Source of the DNA: Thiotrichaceae bacterium
GTDB lineage: Bacteria > Pseudomonadota > Gammaproteobacteria > Thiotrichales > Thiotrichaceae
DNA: 7,586 bases
Direction of reading: 5' to 3'
NCBI GenBank assembly: GCA_027009095.1
Contig: JALVDG010000383.1
Span: forward strand, 1 to 7,586
In this document: piece after piece, positions 5,967-7,586 of the stretch
Position numbering within the stretch: the stretch's first letter is position 1
Layout: every line of letters begins with the position of its first letter
The notes under the pieces: generated by a model
Databases searched by the model: none
The model's input: only the letters and a program-made list of their open reading frames with translations
What the model was told of the DNA's origin: nothing
Program-made: the position numbers and the translations under genes

Positions 5967-7562
5967 ATGAGGAGATTACTCTACTCTAGTATCGCGCTAT
6001 TTTTTTTACTGTTATTCGTAATGGTAGCCTATCGCTATTCCTTAAAAATAAAAAATGCTGAGTTAGCCAATGGCGCACATTTTGAAGTAACTGACTGTTG
6101 GTTTAATGTATCTTCTTTTCCTGATGGCTATAAGCCCTATGCATGGTTGTTTGGTTTTAAAATGCAACGCATCGAATGTGGCTACATGACAACAAGAAAA
6201 GAGCAGGGGCAATCTTTTTTTCGTTTACCTGTTGTTATTATTAGAGATTCTCTTTGGAGTAATAGCAAGCATCCTGTTCTTAATATTTCAGGAGGTCCAG
6301 GAGCTTCGGCATGGTTAGATGAAGAATCTATAAATTCTTTTTGGCTACCACATATTAGAGACAATGATTGGCAACACGATATTGTTTTGTATGACTCAAG
6401 AGGAACAGGCTTAAGTGAACCTGCGCTGCATTGTGATAATTATTTTCAAGATACGCTAGAAATATTATCTAAGAATTTACAGCCAGAGGAAGAAGCAAGC
6501 CTAGCTTATCAACTGTTAGATAATTGTCATCAGCAGTTATCTAAAAATAAGCAAAAACTTACCGCTTTGCACCATTTAGGAACACGTAGAAATGCTGATG
6601 ATATTGCCGACCTAGCTCGTTTATTGAATATTGATTCTTGGCATTTATATGGTACATCGTATGGTACGCGCTTAGCATTAGAAGTAGTACGTCTTTACCC
6701 CGATAGTGCTAAATCTTTGGTTTTAGATTCTATTTATCCACAAGAGATAGATGGCGAAGAAACCATGCCCGACCTTTATCTAGATGCAGTGTATCGTATA
6801 TTAAAGGCTTGTGATAACGAGCCGACCTGTGCTTTAGTATACTCAAATTTGCAACAAAAACTGCGTGTTGTATTACAGCGTTTGCAAGTAAACCCTGTTA
6901 CTTTACATCTGAAAACTGATGAGAAAAAAGTTGATATGGTTTTAACACCATCACGTTTTTTCTCATTACTTTATGATACAGGTTATAACATAAGTAATGT
7001 GATAGCAGTTCCTAATGCAATACATACGATTTATCATGGAAACCTTGAGGTTGTTGAGTACTTGGCACAAAACTCTTTAGATATGATACTCGATAAAAGT
7101 TTTAGTAACCCTGTTTATATGGAAATTGAATGTAATGAAAATGAGATCAAAAGCCAGCAACTTTATATCAATAATATAAAATTAAGATACCAGAGCTATC
7201 CTGTACTTAAACGTTGGCAATTATCGGCAGCAAAGGATGATTTTTGTCGTATATGGGGTAATAAAGAGGTAGATGATACGTTTCATAAGGCAGTTGTTAC
7301 TGACAAACCAACCCTTATTTTGGCAGGACAGCTAGATAGTGCAACTCCTCCAGAATGGAGTAAATCAGTCGCTAAACGTCTACCACATAGTGAATATTAT
7401 GAGTTTAAAGCTTCAGGACATGCCGTTTTATATAATGTTCCATGTGCAAAAAATATAGTCAGGCGTTTCTTAAATCCTAATAAACACTATCCCGCAGGCT
7501 GTCAGTCAGACAATGATTATGATAATGGGCAACGAGTAGTTTGGGACTCCCCAAGTATATAA
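5967..7562 (+). CDS. exported or membrane-anchored alpha/beta hydrolase, TAP/S33 peptidase type
   Basis: The predicted product has 531 residues. A hydrophobic segment at about 5-21 after Met-Arg-Arg acts as signal peptide or anchor, and no clear Ala-x-Ala cleavage site is seen. The alpha/beta hydrolase domain shows the oxyanion-loop motif LNISGGPGAS (105-114) and DSRGTGLSEP (143-152). The nucleophile elbow GTSYG has catalytic Ser231. The C-terminal TAP-like part holds LAGQLDSATPP with catalytic Asp457 and SGHAVL with His485. The order and spacing fit the S33 group of tripeptidyl or prolyl aminopeptidases, whose members release N-terminal residues or short peptides. Esterase activity cannot be excluded. 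Ten cysteines (44, 71, 156, 187, 282, 288, 389, 427, 493, 512) suit a disulfide-rich periplasmic protein. The start at 5967 has no good upstream ribosome binding site, and an AGGAG instead overlaps codons 2-3. No other in-frame start codon lies before it, so translation probably depends on coupling to the aminopeptidase gene. Confidence 0.88.
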   Translation: MRRLLYSSIALFFLLLFVMVAYRYSLKIKNAELANGAHFEVTDCWFNVSSFPDGYKPYAWLFGFKMQRIECGYMTTRKEQGQSFFRLPVVIIRDSLWSNSKHPVLNISGGPGASAWLDEESINSFWLPHIRDNDWQHDIVLYDSRGTGLSEPALHCDNYFQDTLEILSKNLQPEEEASLAYQLLDNCHQQLSKNKQKLTALHHLGTRRNADDIADLARLLNIDSWHLYGTSYGTRLALEVVRLYPDSAKSLVLDSIYPQEIDGEETMPDLYLDAVYRILKACDNEPTCALVYSNLQQKLRVVLQRLQVNPVTLHLKTDEKKVDMVLTPSRFFSLLYDTGYNISNVIAVPNAIHTIYHGNLEVVEYLAQNSLDMILDKSFSNPVYMEIECNENEIKSQQLYINNIKLRYQSYPVLKRWQLSAAKDDFCRIWGNKEVDDTFHKAVVTDKPTLILAGQLDSATPPEWSKSVAKRLPHSEYYEFKASGHAVLYNVPCAKNIVRRFLNPNKHYPAGCQSDNDYDNGQRVVWDSPSI

Positions 7563-7586
7563 CTGAAGGTATATAACTGAAGGTAT
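7555..7586 (+). repeat. 14-bp tandem repeat, at least 2.3 copies, cut by the window end
   Basis: GTATATAACTGAAG occurs at 7555-7568 and 7569-7582, and GTAT at 7583-7586 begins a third copy. The first unit overlaps the end of the hydrolase gene and supplies its TAA stop (7560-7562). The copies are identical, which suggests recent duplication. The true copy number cannot be seen. Confidence 0.85.

Overview
The window is AT-rich bacterial DNA, most likely from a low-GC gammaproteobacterium. That placement is inferred from family resemblance: a YbbO-type short-chain dehydrogenase, a DUF502 membrane protein, a DUF4743-Nudix hydrolase and M17 and S33 peptidases. No rRNA, tRNA or other phylogenetic marker is present, so nothing finer than class is claimed. 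Seven protein genes are supported, six on the plus strand and one on the minus strand.

Layout. Positions 1-205 are a very AT-rich leader without a gene. Two plus-strand genes for exported SH3-like proteins follow (212-910 and 957-1703) and probably form one transcription unit. They converge on a minus-strand DUF502 inner-membrane protein gene (1754-2389). A 296-base divergent intergenic region (2390-2685) holds weak promoter candidates and a 19-bp palindrome. It leads into an SDR gene (2686-3513) and a Nudix gene (3516-4376) only two bases apart, which are almost certainly translationally coupled. After a 16-base gap comes a 162-bp, near-fully palindromic element (4393-4554) with 16-bp terminal inverted repeats and flanking TAATA direct repeats. 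It has the form of a miniature inverted-repeat transposable element (MITE). Directly after it are an M17 leucyl-aminopeptidase-family gene (4575-5942) and a membrane-anchored or exported alpha/beta hydrolase of the TAP/S33 type (5967-7562). The window ends inside a 14-bp tandem repeat that overlaps the last stop codon.

How the genes may work together. The SDR-Nudix pair looks like metabolite housekeeping: an aldehyde/ketone reductase coupled to a hydrolase whose family acts on damaged thiamine diphosphate. The M17-S33 pair looks like peptide breakdown, one enzyme cytoplasmic and one on the outside of the inner membrane. All four may once have been a single operon, since the palindromic element sits exactly at the junction between the pairs, just upstream of the aminopeptidase ribosome binding site. 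The two SH3-like proteins are probably envelope proteins of unknown role.

The least ordinary feature is the palindromic element. No defence system, CRISPR array, phage module or clearly new enzymatic system was seen.
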